Assembly: GCA_029006155.1 (NCBI GenBank)
Contig: JAQXGF010000098.1
Location: 1-33,652, forward strand
Reading direction: 5' to 3'
DNA length: 33,652 nucleotides
Source of the DNA: Lachnospiraceae bacterium
GTDB taxonomy: Bacteria; Bacillota; Clostridia; Lachnospirales; Lachnospiraceae
Positions 8,969-17,733 of this stretch are shown in pieces. The notes under the pieces are model-generated. The model was not told the DNA's origin, searched no databases, and saw only the letters and a program-made list of their open reading frames with translations. The stretch's first letter is position 1. Each line of letters begins with the position of its first letter. Position numbers and translations under genes: made by a program.

Positions 8969-9349
8969 ATGAATGTGACGAGTCTGATACAGAATAATTA
9001 TGAAGAAGCAATTGCGATGATCCTGTTCGGGATCGGGTTTTCCAATCTGCTTCTGCAGCAGAACCTGATTAAAAAAATCATCGGATTGAACATCATGGAT
9101 ACCGCCATGTATCTGTTTCTGGCACTGAAGGGCTATATTTCCGGGCGGAAAGCGCCGATCGTGGTAAATGGGGTCCAGAAAGTGACGGCCTACATCAATC
9201 CGATCCCGGCAGGTCTTGTGCTCACGGGTATTGTCGTATCCGTATCGGTGACTGCGCTCATGCTTTCCCTGACCATCCGGCTGTACCGAAGATATCATAC
9301 GCTGAATCTCGATGAGATTACGACGCAGCTGGAAAAGGAGGGTCTGTGA
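8969..9349 (+). CDS. mrpC: Mrp/Mnh-type antiporter subunit C (NuoK-like)
   Basis: 126 residues. ATG 8969 is preferred over a start further upstream at 8939, because AGGGAGG lies just before it and the upstream start would overlap mrpB. Three helices with the NuoK/MnhC pattern: ILFGIGFSNLLLQQNLIKKIIGLNIMDTAMYLF, then PIPAGLVLTGIVVSVSVTALMLSL. It corresponds to MbhG and complex I NuoK, part of the proton path beside the antiporter subunits. Its TGA overlaps the next start as TGATG. Confidence 0.93.
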   Translation: MNVTSLIQNNYEEAIAMILFGIGFSNLLLQQNLIKKIIGLNIMDTAMYLFLALKGYISGRKAPIVVNGVQKVTAYINPIPAGLVLTGIVVSVSVTALMLSLTIRLYRRYHTLNLDEITTQLEKEGL

Positions 9350-10857
9350 TGGCGTTTGTACAGAATTTTCCCTTTTTTTGCATCATCCTGACCCTGTTTT
9401 CCGGACCGCTCTCCTCGATCTTGAGCGGGAAAGCGGCACGGCGGCTGAACCTGATGGTGATCACACTCGTCGGTGCGATGAATACGGCGGTGCTCGCATT
9501 TGTCCTGAAAAATGGCACGTATTACGTCTATAAGATGGGCCATTTTCCGGCACCGTGGGGCAATGAGATCCGGGTAGGTGTGCTCGAAGCAGTGATGGCG
9601 GTCTTTTTCTGCCTGATCATGCTGCTCTCCATGCTCGGTGGTATGCGGGAGCGGGAACAGGAGATCGAGGAGTCCAAGCAGAATCTCTACTATATTATGG
9701 TAAATCTTCTGCTCTCTTCGCTGCTGGCGCTGGTTTACACGAACGACCTGTTCACGGCGTATGTGTTTGTCGAGATCAATACCATTTCCGCCTGCGGCCT
9801 GATCATGATTAAGCAGAACGGCCGGACGATTGTCGCGGCGACACGGTATATGATTATGAGCCTGCTTGGCTCCGGTATGCTGCTGCTCGGCATCTGCTTT
9901 TTATATGGCATTACCGGCCAGCTGCTCATGAGCAACATTCAGGAGAGTGTCAGCAAAATTCATTTAAGCGGTGTGTATGACACGCCATTGATTGTCGCCC
10001 TTGGACTGATGTCAGTCGGGCTGGCGGTCAAGAGTGCGCTGTTTCCCTTTCACGGCTGGCTGCCGGATGCCTATGGCTACTCCACCGTATCCTCAGCGGC
10101 GATTCTTTCCTCGCTTGTATCGAAGGGCTATATCTTTCTGCTGCTGAAGATTTTTTATCGCGTGGTAGGCTTTGGCATCGTGCGGGAGAGCAAGGTCATC
10201 CATGTACTTTTTGTATTTGGCATCCTCGGCATGATCATTGGATCGGTGGACGCGATTCGGGCGAACAGCATCCGACGGATGATCGCTTACTCTTCGGTCG
10301 CACAGATCGGTTACATTTACATGGGCTTTGGACTCGGGACGACGGCAGGTGTGCTCGCGAGCGTGTTCCATATCATCTCCCATGCGGCGGCAAAGTCGTT
10401 GCTGTTCGTCTCCGCTTCCGGCATTACGGATGCATCCGGAGACAGTACGGATTTCTTTGATCTGACCGGAGCAGGCTACCGGAACAAGGTCGCGGGCGTG
10501 GCCTTTACGGCAGGTGCGCTTTCCATGGTCGGGTTTCCGATGTTTTCCGGGTTTATCTCGAAAATCATGTTTGCACAGGCGGCGGTCGGACATGCACATA
10601 AAATGCTGCCAACGCTCATTGCACTGGCGATCAGTACGATCCTGAATACCGTATATTTTTTAAAGACGGTGATCCGGATCTACACGCCGGCACGGAGGGA
10701 AGAAGCGAAAGAGAAGCAGTATCAGACGATCACGATGCGGCAGCAGCCGGCGAAAGCGGCAGCCCTGATCTGCTTTATTATCCTGAATCTGATTCTGGGA
10801 CTGTTCTCGCAGCCGATCGTCAACTGGCTGGAACAGGGTCTTCGGATGTTTGCATAG
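9349..10857 (+). CDS. mrpD: Antiporter-type large subunit 1 (MnhD/NuoL-M-N family)
   Basis: 502 residues with about 14 helices and a proton_antipo_M domain. GGAGG (9338-9342) supports the ATG at 9349, which overlaps the mrpC stop. Family residues for proton transfer are visible: Glu in TAYVFVEINTISACG, Lys in VKSALFPFHGWLPDAYG, and Lys in SHAAAKSLLF. Its position right after mrpC matches MbhH/MrpD. It is the first of four consecutive antiporter-like subunits. The C-terminus ends after a final helix (LILGLFSQPIVNWL). Confidence 0.92.
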   Translation: MAFVQNFPFFCIILTLFSGPLSSILSGKAARRLNLMVITLVGAMNTAVLAFVLKNGTYYVYKMGHFPAPWGNEIRVGVLEAVMAVFFCLIMLLSMLGGMREREQEIEESKQNLYYIMVNLLLSSLLALVYTNDLFTAYVFVEINTISACGLIMIKQNGRTIVAATRYMIMSLLGSGMLLLGICFLYGITGQLLMSNIQESVSKIHLSGVYDTPLIVALGLMSVGLAVKSALFPFHGWLPDAYGYSTVSSAAILSSLVSKGYIFLLLKIFYRVVGFGIVRESKVIHVLFVFGILGMIIGSVDAIRANSIRRMIAYSSVAQIGYIYMGFGLGTTAGVLASVFHIISHAAAKSLLFVSASGITDASGDSTDFFDLTGAGYRNKVAGVAFTAGALSMVGFPMFSGFISKIMFAQAAVGHAHKMLPTLIALAISTILNTVYFLKTVIRIYTPARREEAKEKQYQTITMRQQPAKAAALICFIILNLILGLFSQPIVNWLEQGLRMFA

Positions 10858-10866
10858 GAGGATGTT

Positions 10867-12384
10867 ATGAATATGTGGATTTTTCTTCCGGTACTGCTGC
10901 CAGCAGTTGCCGGGATTACGTTGCTTGCCGCCTCCTTCCGGGGACATCTGGCCGGGAAAGCGGATGGCGAAAGCACACAGGCGCGCAGAACGCTGCATAC
11001 GTTTACTGCAGCGGTGCTCGTGCTCACAGCGGTGCTCGCGCTGCTTGCCGCGTGGAGCGGTGAGCACGAGGTGACCTTGTTTTATCTGATGGAGGATATT
11101 CCCGTTTACTTCCATATCGACGCGGTAGGAAGGCTGTTTGTGACGGTCGTGAGCATCGTGTGGCTGTGCGTCGGATTTTATTCGTTTACGTACATGGAGC
11201 ACGAGGGGGAGGAGAAGCGGTTCTTCGGATTTTTCCTGCTCGTCTATGCCGTGCTCATTGCATTGGATTTCTCCGGCAACCTCGTCACGATGTATCTGTT
11301 TTATGAGCTGATGACCTTATGCTCGATGCCGCTTGTATTACATAATGGCTCGCGGGAGGCGATTATGGCGGCTTTGAAATATCTGTTTTATTCGATGTGC
11401 GGTGCATATCTCGGACTGTTCGGCATCTTCTGCCTGTATCACTACTGTGACACACTGGCATTTACGGCAGGTGGCACGTTAAATAATGCGGCAGCCTCCG
11501 GACATACGGGTCTGCTGCTTGTGGCGGTGTTTGCGATGCTGATCGGTTTTGGCGCGAAGGCAGGCATGTTCCCGCTGCATGCATGGTTGCCGGCAGCACA
11601 TCCGGTGGCCCCGTCCCCGGCGTCAGCAGCCCTGTCCGGAATCATCGTAAAGTCCGGCGTGCTCGCCGTGATCCGCGTCGTGTTTTATATCGCAGGGCCG
11701 GATCTGATCCGTGGCACGTGGGTACAGACGGTCTGGATGACATTGACCTTAATCACCATATTTATGGGATCGCTGCTCGCGTTCCGGGAGCCGGTGTTTA
11801 AAAAACGGCTCGCCTATTCGACGGTCAGCCAGGTTTCTTATATCCTGTTTGGCCTCTCTGTGTTGCAGCCGGAGGCAATGGGCGGCGCACTGTTGCATGT
11901 CGTATTTCATGCGTTTATCAAATGCGCCCTGTTTTTGACGGCTGGTGTCTTCATTTTTAAATATGGAAAGACGAGAGTGGAAGAGCTGGATGGAATTGGA
12001 AAACGGCTGCCGAAGACGCTCTGGTGCTATACCTTTGCATCCCTGGCGTTGATCGGGATTCCGCCGACGAGTGGTTTTATCAGCAAATGGCATCTGGCCG
12101 AAGGCGCGCTTGCCGCACCGGTCGGTATCTTCCGGTATCTTGGCCCGGTAGTGCTGCTCATCTCCGCGCTTTTGACGGCGGGCTATCTGCTCCCGGTGAC
12201 GGTTCGTGGATTCCTGCCGGGAAGAGACTGGCAGACGGAGCACCGTGCAGAGACGATTCCGGAAAAAGAGCCGGTCGGTATGCTTGTGCCGCTGCTTGTG
12301 CTCGCAGCACTTGCGGTACTGCTTGGCCTGTTCCCGAATCCGGTCATTTCCTATGTCACGGATCTTGCGGCGACGCTTTTATAA
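10867..12384 (+). CDS. Antiporter-type large subunit 2 (MnhD/NuoL-M-N family)
   Basis: 505 residues and about 14 helices. Conserved positions include Glu in TMYLFYELMTLCS, Lys in GAKAGMFPLHAWLPAAHPVAPSPAS and Lys in HAFIKCALFL. The gene starts nine bases after the previous stop, with GGAGG just upstream. A second ATG at 10873 is possible. It resembles the next gene more than the first large subunit (shared YEHMTHEG-like and ELDGIGKRLPK motifs), which suggests duplication inside the operon. A proton or cation translocation role is inferred from the family. Confidence 0.9.
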   Translation: MNMWIFLPVLLPAVAGITLLAASFRGHLAGKADGESTQARRTLHTFTAAVLVLTAVLALLAAWSGEHEVTLFYLMEDIPVYFHIDAVGRLFVTVVSIVWLCVGFYSFTYMEHEGEEKRFFGFFLLVYAVLIALDFSGNLVTMYLFYELMTLCSMPLVLHNGSREAIMAALKYLFYSMCGAYLGLFGIFCLYHYCDTLAFTAGGTLNNAAASGHTGLLLVAVFAMLIGFGAKAGMFPLHAWLPAAHPVAPSPASAALSGIIVKSGVLAVIRVVFYIAGPDLIRGTWVQTVWMTLTLITIFMGSLLAFREPVFKKRLAYSTVSQVSYILFGLSVLQPEAMGGALLHVVFHAFIKCALFLTAGVFIFKYGKTRVEELDGIGKRLPKTLWCYTFASLALIGIPPTSGFISKWHLAEGALAAPVGIFRYLGPVVLLISALLTAGYLLPVTVRGFLPGRDWQTEHRAETIPEKEPVGMLVPLLVLAALAVLLGLFPNPVISYVTDLAATLL

Positions 12385-12397
12385 AGGAGGGAGAGAG

Positions 12398-13873
12398 ATG
12401 GATCCGATCATTCTGGCTGTGGCTGTGCTGCTCCCGGTCTTTGGGGGCGCACTGATTCCGCTGCTTCCATTTCGCAGTCGGCGGCAGATGCTGATCTATA
12501 TTGAGGCAGTTGTGCTGCTGAATACGGTGCTGGTGCTCACCGCACTGCTGAACCGCCCGGCGGACGGCTTTGTCCTGTTTCATCTGAACGGAAAACTGAG
12601 CATCAGTTTTCAGCTGGACGGGCTTGGGACGGTCTTTGCGGCGATCGTGTCGCTGTTGTGGCCGCTTGCGACCTTATATGCGTTCGAATATATGACGCAT
12701 GAGGGGCATGAGAAATACTTTTTTATGTTCTATACGATTACCTATGGGATTACGCTTGGTATTGCATTTGCAGAGGACATCGTGACGATGTACTGCTTCT
12801 ATGAGATGCTGACGCTCGTCACACTGCCTCTGATTCTCCACACGCTCTCGCGTGAGGCGATTCTGGCGGGAAGGACGTATCTGTACTATTCGCTTGGTGG
12901 AGCGGCATTTGCATTTATCGGGATGATTTTTATATTGAATTATGGATCGACGGCGGATTTTACGCCGGGGGGCGTGCTGATGCTGGCCAAGGTCGGCGAC
13001 AGCCAGGATCTGCTGCTCTTGATCTATGTACTCTGTTTTCTTGGGTTTTCCGTCAAGGCGGCGATGTTTCCGTTTGGCGGCTGGCTTCCGAAGGCGGGCG
13101 TGGCACCGACGCCGGTGACGGCGCTGCTCCATGCAGTGGCGGTCGTCAAAGCAGGTGCCTTTACCCTGATGCGGATCACGTATTACAGTTTTGGCGTATC
13201 CTTTCTGCGCGGGACATGGGCACAGACCGTTGTGATGGTATTTGTGCTGATTACGATTGTCTATGGCTGCAGCCGGGCACTGAAGGAGACACACTTAAAA
13301 AGGCGTCTGGCCTATTCGACGATGAGCAACCTTTCTTATATCCTGTTCGGCGTGGTGCTCATGTCGCCGCTCGGGCTGACCGGGGCGCTGTGCCATATGA
13401 TTTTTCATGCGGTGATGAAGATCTGCTCGTTCTTCTGTGCAGGTGCGGTGATTTACAAAAGCGGGCGCAATTACATCCATGAACTGGATGGGATGGGGCG
13501 GAAGATGCCGAAAGTATTCGGTGCATTTACGGTTTCTGCATTTGCCCTGATGGGGGTTCCGGGACTGTGCGGGTTCATCAGCAAATGGAATCTGGCAAAG
13601 GCGGCGGTAGAGAATCCGCACCCGCTCGCGATATTCGGCGTGGCGGCATTACTGATTTCCGCCTTGCTGACAGCGATCTATATGCTGACGATTGTCGTGC
13701 GGGCGTTCTTTCCGGGAAAAGATTTTGATTACCATACCTTGGACGGGATCACGGATCCGACGTGGAAGATGCTGCTCCCGCTTGGCATTTTTGTGGTACT
13801 GATGGTTCTGTTCGGCCTGCATTCGGCGCCGATTGTGTCGGCGTTATCGAAGCTGGCGGCTGCAGCGGTATAG
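12398..13873 (+). CDS. Antiporter-type large subunit 3 (MnhD/NuoL-M-N family)
   Basis: 491 residues. The frame is open upstream to 12206, but ATG 12398 is the start, with AAGGAGGGAG before it and no overlap. It has Glu in TMYCFYEMLTLVT, Lys in SVKAAMFPFGGWLPKAGVAPTP and Lys in HAVMKICSFF. The His of the usual FHGWLP motif is replaced by Gly (FGGWLP), unlike subunits 1, 2 and 4, where His is kept. Close relative of the preceding subunit, and again part of the same transcription unit. Confidence 0.9.
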   Translation: MDPIILAVAVLLPVFGGALIPLLPFRSRRQMLIYIEAVVLLNTVLVLTALLNRPADGFVLFHLNGKLSISFQLDGLGTVFAAIVSLLWPLATLYAFEYMTHEGHEKYFFMFYTITYGITLGIAFAEDIVTMYCFYEMLTLVTLPLILHTLSREAILAGRTYLYYSLGGAAFAFIGMIFILNYGSTADFTPGGVLMLAKVGDSQDLLLLIYVLCFLGFSVKAAMFPFGGWLPKAGVAPTPVTALLHAVAVVKAGAFTLMRITYYSFGVSFLRGTWAQTVVMVFVLITIVYGCSRALKETHLKRRLAYSTMSNLSYILFGVVLMSPLGLTGALCHMIFHAVMKICSFFCAGAVIYKSGRNYIHELDGMGRKMPKVFGAFTVSAFALMGVPGLCGFISKWNLAKAAVENPHPLAIFGVAALLISALLTAIYMLTIVVRAFFPGKDFDYHTLDGITDPTWKMLLPLGIFVVLMVLFGLHSAPIVSALSKLAAAAV

Positions 13874-13889
13874 AGGGGAGGAGAGAACG

Positions 13890-15926
13890 ATGACAGGTGT
13901 ATTTTTAGGTGTGCTCGTATTTTTTCCGTTTCTCGGAGGGCTGCTGGCGGCTGCGGCGGGGAAAAAGCATGCGGATTACCGGGATTTTCTGGCAGACATC
14001 GTAGTGGTGTTCGAATTCCTGACCGCGTTTGGGCTGTTTGCCGTACAGTCGTTTGCCGGTGAAGCGGTGCTCACGATAGACGGCATCTGTGGCATGGGTC
14101 TGCATTTTCGGGCAGACGGCTTCCGGCTGATCTATGCGCTGGTGGCGGCATTCATGTGGATGATGACGACGGTTCTGTCACGGGAATATTGCCGGGGACA
14201 TGCGAATACGAACCGGTTTTATCTGTTTTTACTGCTCACACTCGGGGCGACCATGGGAGTCTTTTTATCCGCAGACTTGTTTACGACCTTTATTTTCTTT
14301 GAGCTGATGTCCTTTACTTCCTACGTGTGGGTGGCACAGGAGGAGACCGCGCCGTCCCTGCGCGCCGCTCAGACGTATCTGGCGATCGCGGTGATCGGTG
14401 GTATGGTCATGCTGATGGGACTGTTTTTGCTCTACCATATGTTTGGCACGCTGGAGATTTCAGAACTGCGTGCGCACGCGGCGGATGCGGATCCGCGATT
14501 GCTCTATGCCGCAGGCGGATGTCTGCTCGTCGGCTTTGGTGCAAAGGCAGGTGCCTTTCCACTTCATATCTGGCTGCCAAAGGCGCATCCGGTCGCTCCG
14601 GCGCCGGCCTCTGCGCTGCTCTCCGGTATTCTGACGAAGGCGGGGATTTATGGCGTGCTCATTTTAAGCGCGCAGCTGTTCTTTGGCGACCGGATCTGGG
14701 GAATGTGGATCCTTGGCATCGGTGTGCTCACGATGTTTGGCGGGGCACTGCTCGCCGTCTGCTCGATTGACCTGAAGCGGACGCTTGCCTGCTCGTCGAT
14801 GTCGCAGATCGGATTTATCCTGATCGGCACTGGCATGCAGGGGTTGCTCACAGAGGGCCGGGAACTGGCGGTTCACGGGACGCTGCTTCATATGGTGAAC
14901 CATTCGATGATCAAGCTCGTACTGTTTATGGCGGCTGGCGTCATCTTTATGAATGCGCATGCACTCGACCTGAACGCGATTCGGGGCTATGGCCGGAAAA
15001 AGCCGCTCTTAAAGGCGATCTTTGGCATCGGGGCGCTCGCGATCGCCGGGGTACCGCTGTTCGGTGGCTATATCAGCAAGACGCTGCTGCATGAGAGCAT
15101 CGTGGAATACGGCGGTGGCTGGCAGATGAAAGCCGTTGAATGGATCTTCCTGATTTCCGGTGGACTGACGGTGGCGTATATGACAAAGCTGTTTGTTGCC
15201 ATATTCATAGAGAAAAATGACCGGAAAGAAGTGCAGGAGCAGTTTGATGCGCAGAAGCGTTATATGAATGTAGAAAGTACGGTTGCACTGGCTGGCAGTG
15301 CGCTCGTGCTTCTGGTATGGGGACTGTTCCCGCATGGCCTGATGGATCGGGCGGCAGTGATGGGACAGGCATTCATGGGACTGGAGGAGACGGGACACCG
15401 TGTCACATATTTCAGCCTTACGAATTTATCAGGCGCGCTGATCTCGATCGGGATCGGGGCAGTCGTGTATCTGTTCGTGATCCGCAGGTTCCTGATGGAC
15501 CGGGCGGGACGTTATATCAATGTCTGGCCGGCATGGCTGGATCTGGAAGACCTGATTTACCGTCCGGTACTGAAGCTGCTGATTCTCCTCAGTGCGATTT
15601 GCTGCCGGGTGCTGGACAGTCTTGTGGATTTCCTTGTCGTTCTGCTGCGCCGGAGCATTTACCGGGACAGTCCGCTGCCACACGAGCTTCCGGAAGGAAA
15701 TATCCTTACGGCGACGGCAGGAAGACTTGCGAATGCGTTTGCCTGGGTGGGCAATCATACGTGGCGCAGGAAACAGCCGGTGGAGCGCGACTATGTGCAT
15801 GTCCTTGCAGTGCGGTATGAAGAATTAAAAGAGAATAACATGGTCATCGGCCGAAGCCTTTCCTTTGCCCTGTTGCTGCTCTGCGTCGGATTTTTGCTGA
15901 CGCTGTTTTATCTGATCTGGTGGTAG
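13890..15926 (+). CDS. Antiporter-type large subunit 4 (NuoL/MrpA-N-like) with long C-terminal extension
   Basis: 678 residues. ATG 13890 follows GAGGGGAGGAGAG; an upstream in-frame start at 13833 would lie inside the previous gene. The core has Glu in TTFIFFELMSFTSY, Lys in GAKAGAFPLHIWLPKAHP and Lys in NHSMIKLVLF. After about residue 500 comes an extension with DLEDLIYRPVLKLL, further helices, and a charged segment before a final helix (SFALLLLCVGFLLTLFYLIWW). It lacks the MbhD/MbhE domains of a full MrpA, which are encoded separately upstream. Last gene of the operon. Confidence 0.9.
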   Translation: MTGVFLGVLVFFPFLGGLLAAAAGKKHADYRDFLADIVVVFEFLTAFGLFAVQSFAGEAVLTIDGICGMGLHFRADGFRLIYALVAAFMWMMTTVLSREYCRGHANTNRFYLFLLLTLGATMGVFLSADLFTTFIFFELMSFTSYVWVAQEETAPSLRAAQTYLAIAVIGGMVMLMGLFLLYHMFGTLEISELRAHAADADPRLLYAAGGCLLVGFGAKAGAFPLHIWLPKAHPVAPAPASALLSGILTKAGIYGVLILSAQLFFGDRIWGMWILGIGVLTMFGGALLAVCSIDLKRTLACSSMSQIGFILIGTGMQGLLTEGRELAVHGTLLHMVNHSMIKLVLFMAAGVIFMNAHALDLNAIRGYGRKKPLLKAIFGIGALAIAGVPLFGGYISKTLLHESIVEYGGGWQMKAVEWIFLISGGLTVAYMTKLFVAIFIEKNDRKEVQEQFDAQKRYMNVESTVALAGSALVLLVWGLFPHGLMDRAAVMGQAFMGLEETGHRVTYFSLTNLSGALISIGIGAVVYLFVIRRFLMDRAGRYINVWPAWLDLEDLIYRPVLKLLILLSAICCRVLDSLVDFLVVLLRRSIYRDSPLPHELPEGNILTATAGRLANAFAWVGNHTWRRKQPVERDYVHVLAVRYEELKENNMVIGRSLSFALLLLCVGFLLTLFYLIWW

Positions 15927-15929
15927 GAC

Positions 15930-15958
15930 TTGACAAATGTTTTGAAATTTTGTAAATT
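15930..15958 (+). promoter_or_regulatory. Promoter after the mrp operon
   Basis: TTGACA (15930-15935), 17 bases, TAAATT (15953-15958), starting four bases after the last mrp stop. It would transcribe the hairpin at 16009-16041 and perhaps the MATE gene. Confidence 0.6.
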
Positions 15959-16008
15959 ATAGGTACAAAACCCTTCGGGGCGTGGATTTTTCAAGAGAGA
16001 TCTTTTTT

Positions 16009-16045
16009 CGCCACACAATTACAGCTCGTAGTTGTGTGGCGTTTT
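16009..16045 (+). terminator. Strong hairpin with T-tract between mrp operon and MATE gene
   Basis: Perfect 10-base arms CGCCACACAA (16009-16018) and TTGTGTGGCG (16032-16041), preceded by TTTTTT and followed by TTTTCTTG. It may end the mrp transcript. Because a promoter lies about 50 bases upstream, it could also act as an attenuator or end a short RNA. Confidence 0.75.
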
Positions 16046-16100
16046 CTTGTGCTAAAACGGCATTTGACTCGTTGAAAATGCAAAGCTTTGAGGGGAACTA

Positions 16101-16154
16101 GGCCCCGCAGCAAATCTGCAGGGATGAGCTGCAGGGATAGATTGCCCGCTTTAT
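16101..16154 (+). repeat. Dispersed intergenic repeat, copy A
   Basis: Contains CGCAGCAAATCTGCAGGGAT and then the core cagggatagattgc (16132-16145) followed by CCGCTTTA. The core resembles copies near 23950, 27678 and 31182. It ends shortly before the ribosome binding site of the MATE gene. Confidence 0.55.
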
Positions 16155-16183
16155 GAAAAAGAAAAGGAGAGATAAGAAGTTCT

Positions 16184-17536
16184 ATGGATCAGGAATTCAT
16201 GAAAACACGAAAGATTCTGCCGCTCGTATTGTCCATGGCTTTGCCGATGGTCATTTCGATGGCAGTCAATTCCCTCTACAATATCGTAGACAGCTATTTT
16301 GTAGCGAAGATGAGTGAAGATGCGCTGACCGCGCTGGCACTCGTCTATCCGATTCAGAATCTGATTACAGCAGTGGCAGTCGGATTTGGAGTCGGAATGA
16401 ACGCGACGGTCGCCTTTTTTCTGGGCGCGAAGCAGCAGGACCGTGCGGATGCGGCGGCGACGCAGGGCATGGTGCTCAGTCTGCTGCATGGAATCATTTT
16501 GACGATTGTATGTATCGGCGGTATGCCGATGTTCCTTCGGATGTTTTCTTCCGATGAGAAAATCATCGCACTGGCGCTGACCTACTCGAACCGTGCCTTT
16601 GCCTTTGCGATCGCAGTCACACTTGGCATTGCGATAGAGAAAATCTTTCAGGCGGTCGGCCGGATGGAAGTCAGTATGTTCTGTATGATGGCAGGCTTTA
16701 TTGCGAATATCATCCTCGATCCGCTGATGATTTTCGGCATTGGGATTTTCCCGAAAATGGGAATTGCCGGGGCGGCTTATGCGACCGGCATCGGTCAGTG
16801 CCTGACCTTGATCCTGTATCTGATTATCTATAAACTTTCCCCGATTCCGGTCCGGTTCCGTGCGGATGTCATGAAGCCGGAAGCTTCGATCGCAAAGCGG
16901 CTGTACCTGATCGGAATACCGGCGGCATTGAATACGGCACTGCCGTCGCTGCTCGTATCTGCCTTAAACGGCATTCTTGCGGAATTTTCAGAGAAATACG
17001 TCCTTGTGCTTGGCGTTTACTATAAGCTCCAGACCTTCATTTATCTGACCGCAAACGGCATCGTGCAGGGGATCCGTCCGCTGGTCGGCTACAATTACGG
17101 AGCCGGGGAGACGAAGCGGGTACACCGCATTTTCCAGACGACCTTAGTCTTGAGTGCGGGTGTCATGCTCATCGGTACCATCCTGTCATGGCTGATTCCG
17201 TATCAGCTTATCGGGCTGTTTACGACGAACCCGGAGACGGTCGAGATCGGCGTGACGGCACTGCATCGCATCAGTCTTGGCTTTATCATATCAGCAGTAT
17301 CCGTGACCTGTTCCGGCGTGCTGGAAGGACTTGGCAAAGGAACCCCGTCACTTGCGATTTCCCTTGCCCGCTACGTCGTCGTGATGATTCCGGTGGCATT
17401 TATCCTCAGCTGGATGATGGGCGCCGATGGCGTGTGGACTGCGTTTTGCATTACCGAAGCGATCACTGCAGCATTTGCCTACCTCATTTATCGAAAAGAA
17501 GTAAATAAAATTTTACCGGCTGCTTCGGAACACTGA
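16184..17536 (+). CDS. MATE family multidrug/metabolite efflux pump
   Basis: 450 residues with twelve predicted helices. The N-terminal pattern (LSMALPMVISMAVNSLYNIVDSYFVAKM) and the internal repeat (FQAVGRMEVSMFCMMAGFIANIILDPLMIFG) are typical of MATE Na+- or H+-coupled exporters in Clostridia. The ATG follows AAAAGGAGAG. The gene stands alone between two hairpins, with a long leader that carries a dispersed repeat. The substrate cannot be inferred; cationic drugs or metabolites are usual for the family. Confidence 0.92.
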   Translation: MDQEFMKTRKILPLVLSMALPMVISMAVNSLYNIVDSYFVAKMSEDALTALALVYPIQNLITAVAVGFGVGMNATVAFFLGAKQQDRADAAATQGMVLSLLHGIILTIVCIGGMPMFLRMFSSDEKIIALALTYSNRAFAFAIAVTLGIAIEKIFQAVGRMEVSMFCMMAGFIANIILDPLMIFGIGIFPKMGIAGAAYATGIGQCLTLILYLIIYKLSPIPVRFRADVMKPEASIAKRLYLIGIPAALNTALPSLLVSALNGILAEFSEKYVLVLGVYYKLQTFIYLTANGIVQGIRPLVGYNYGAGETKRVHRIFQTTLVLSAGVMLIGTILSWLIPYQLIGLFTTNPETVEIGVTALHRISLGFIISAVSVTCSGVLEGLGKGTPSLAISLARYVVVMIPVAFILSWMMGADGVWTAFCITEAITAAFAYLIYRKEVNKILPAASEH

Positions 17537-17561
17537 CTACCGAACACGGTTTCCATTCCTG

Positions 17562-17610
17562 AAATACCCCACTGTAAGTTTCGCACCTCGCTGCTTGCAG
17601 TGGGGTATTT
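17562..17610. terminator. Long-stem terminator after the MATE gene
   Basis: 13-base arms AAATACCCCACTG (17562-17574) and CAGTGGGGTATTT (17598-17610) are perfect complements with a 23-base loop. The T-rich 3' side and A-rich 5' side make it usable in both directions. Confidence 0.75.
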
Positions 17611-17652
17611 GCTTGATTCAGTTAAAAGATAAAAAATTCCTCAAAAAAGTAC

Positions 17653-17681
17653 TTTACAAATCCAGAATAAGGATATATAAT
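17653..17681 (+). promoter_or_regulatory. cysK promoter
   Basis: TTTACA (17653-17658), 17 bases, TATAAT (17676-17681). The expected start near 17688 gives a short leader to the ATG at 17734. A CT(a)GTAA-N5-TAGGGAAT motif directly follows the -10 box. Confidence 0.8.
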
Positions 17682-17702
17682 CTAGTAAACCAGTAGGGAA
17701 TA
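17682..17702 (+). promoter_or_regulatory. Candidate operator shared with the metY promoter
   Basis: CTAGTAAACCAGTAGGGAAT follows the -10 box. The metY promoter has CTGTAAGTTGATAGGAATT in the same place. Overlap with the start of transcription suggests a repressor site. The TAGGAATT end resembles what I recall of Rrf2/CymR cysteine-regulon boxes in Firmicutes, but the regulator here is not established. Confidence 0.4.
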
Positions 17703-17733
17703 TATGAAAAGCAAATCAAGGAGGAATATAAAA

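Noticed and set aside
10093..10599. Minus-strand frames inside the Mrp block (also at 11749-12243, 12674-13294)
   Set aside because: GC-rich coding regions leave long antisense frames; these show His/Arg/Asp-rich shadow composition and no ribosome binding site.
12206..12397. Upstream extension of the third antiporter subunit
   Set aside because: It overlaps the previous gene, is Arg- and Ser-rich unlike the membrane core, and a good ribosome binding site precedes ATG 12398.
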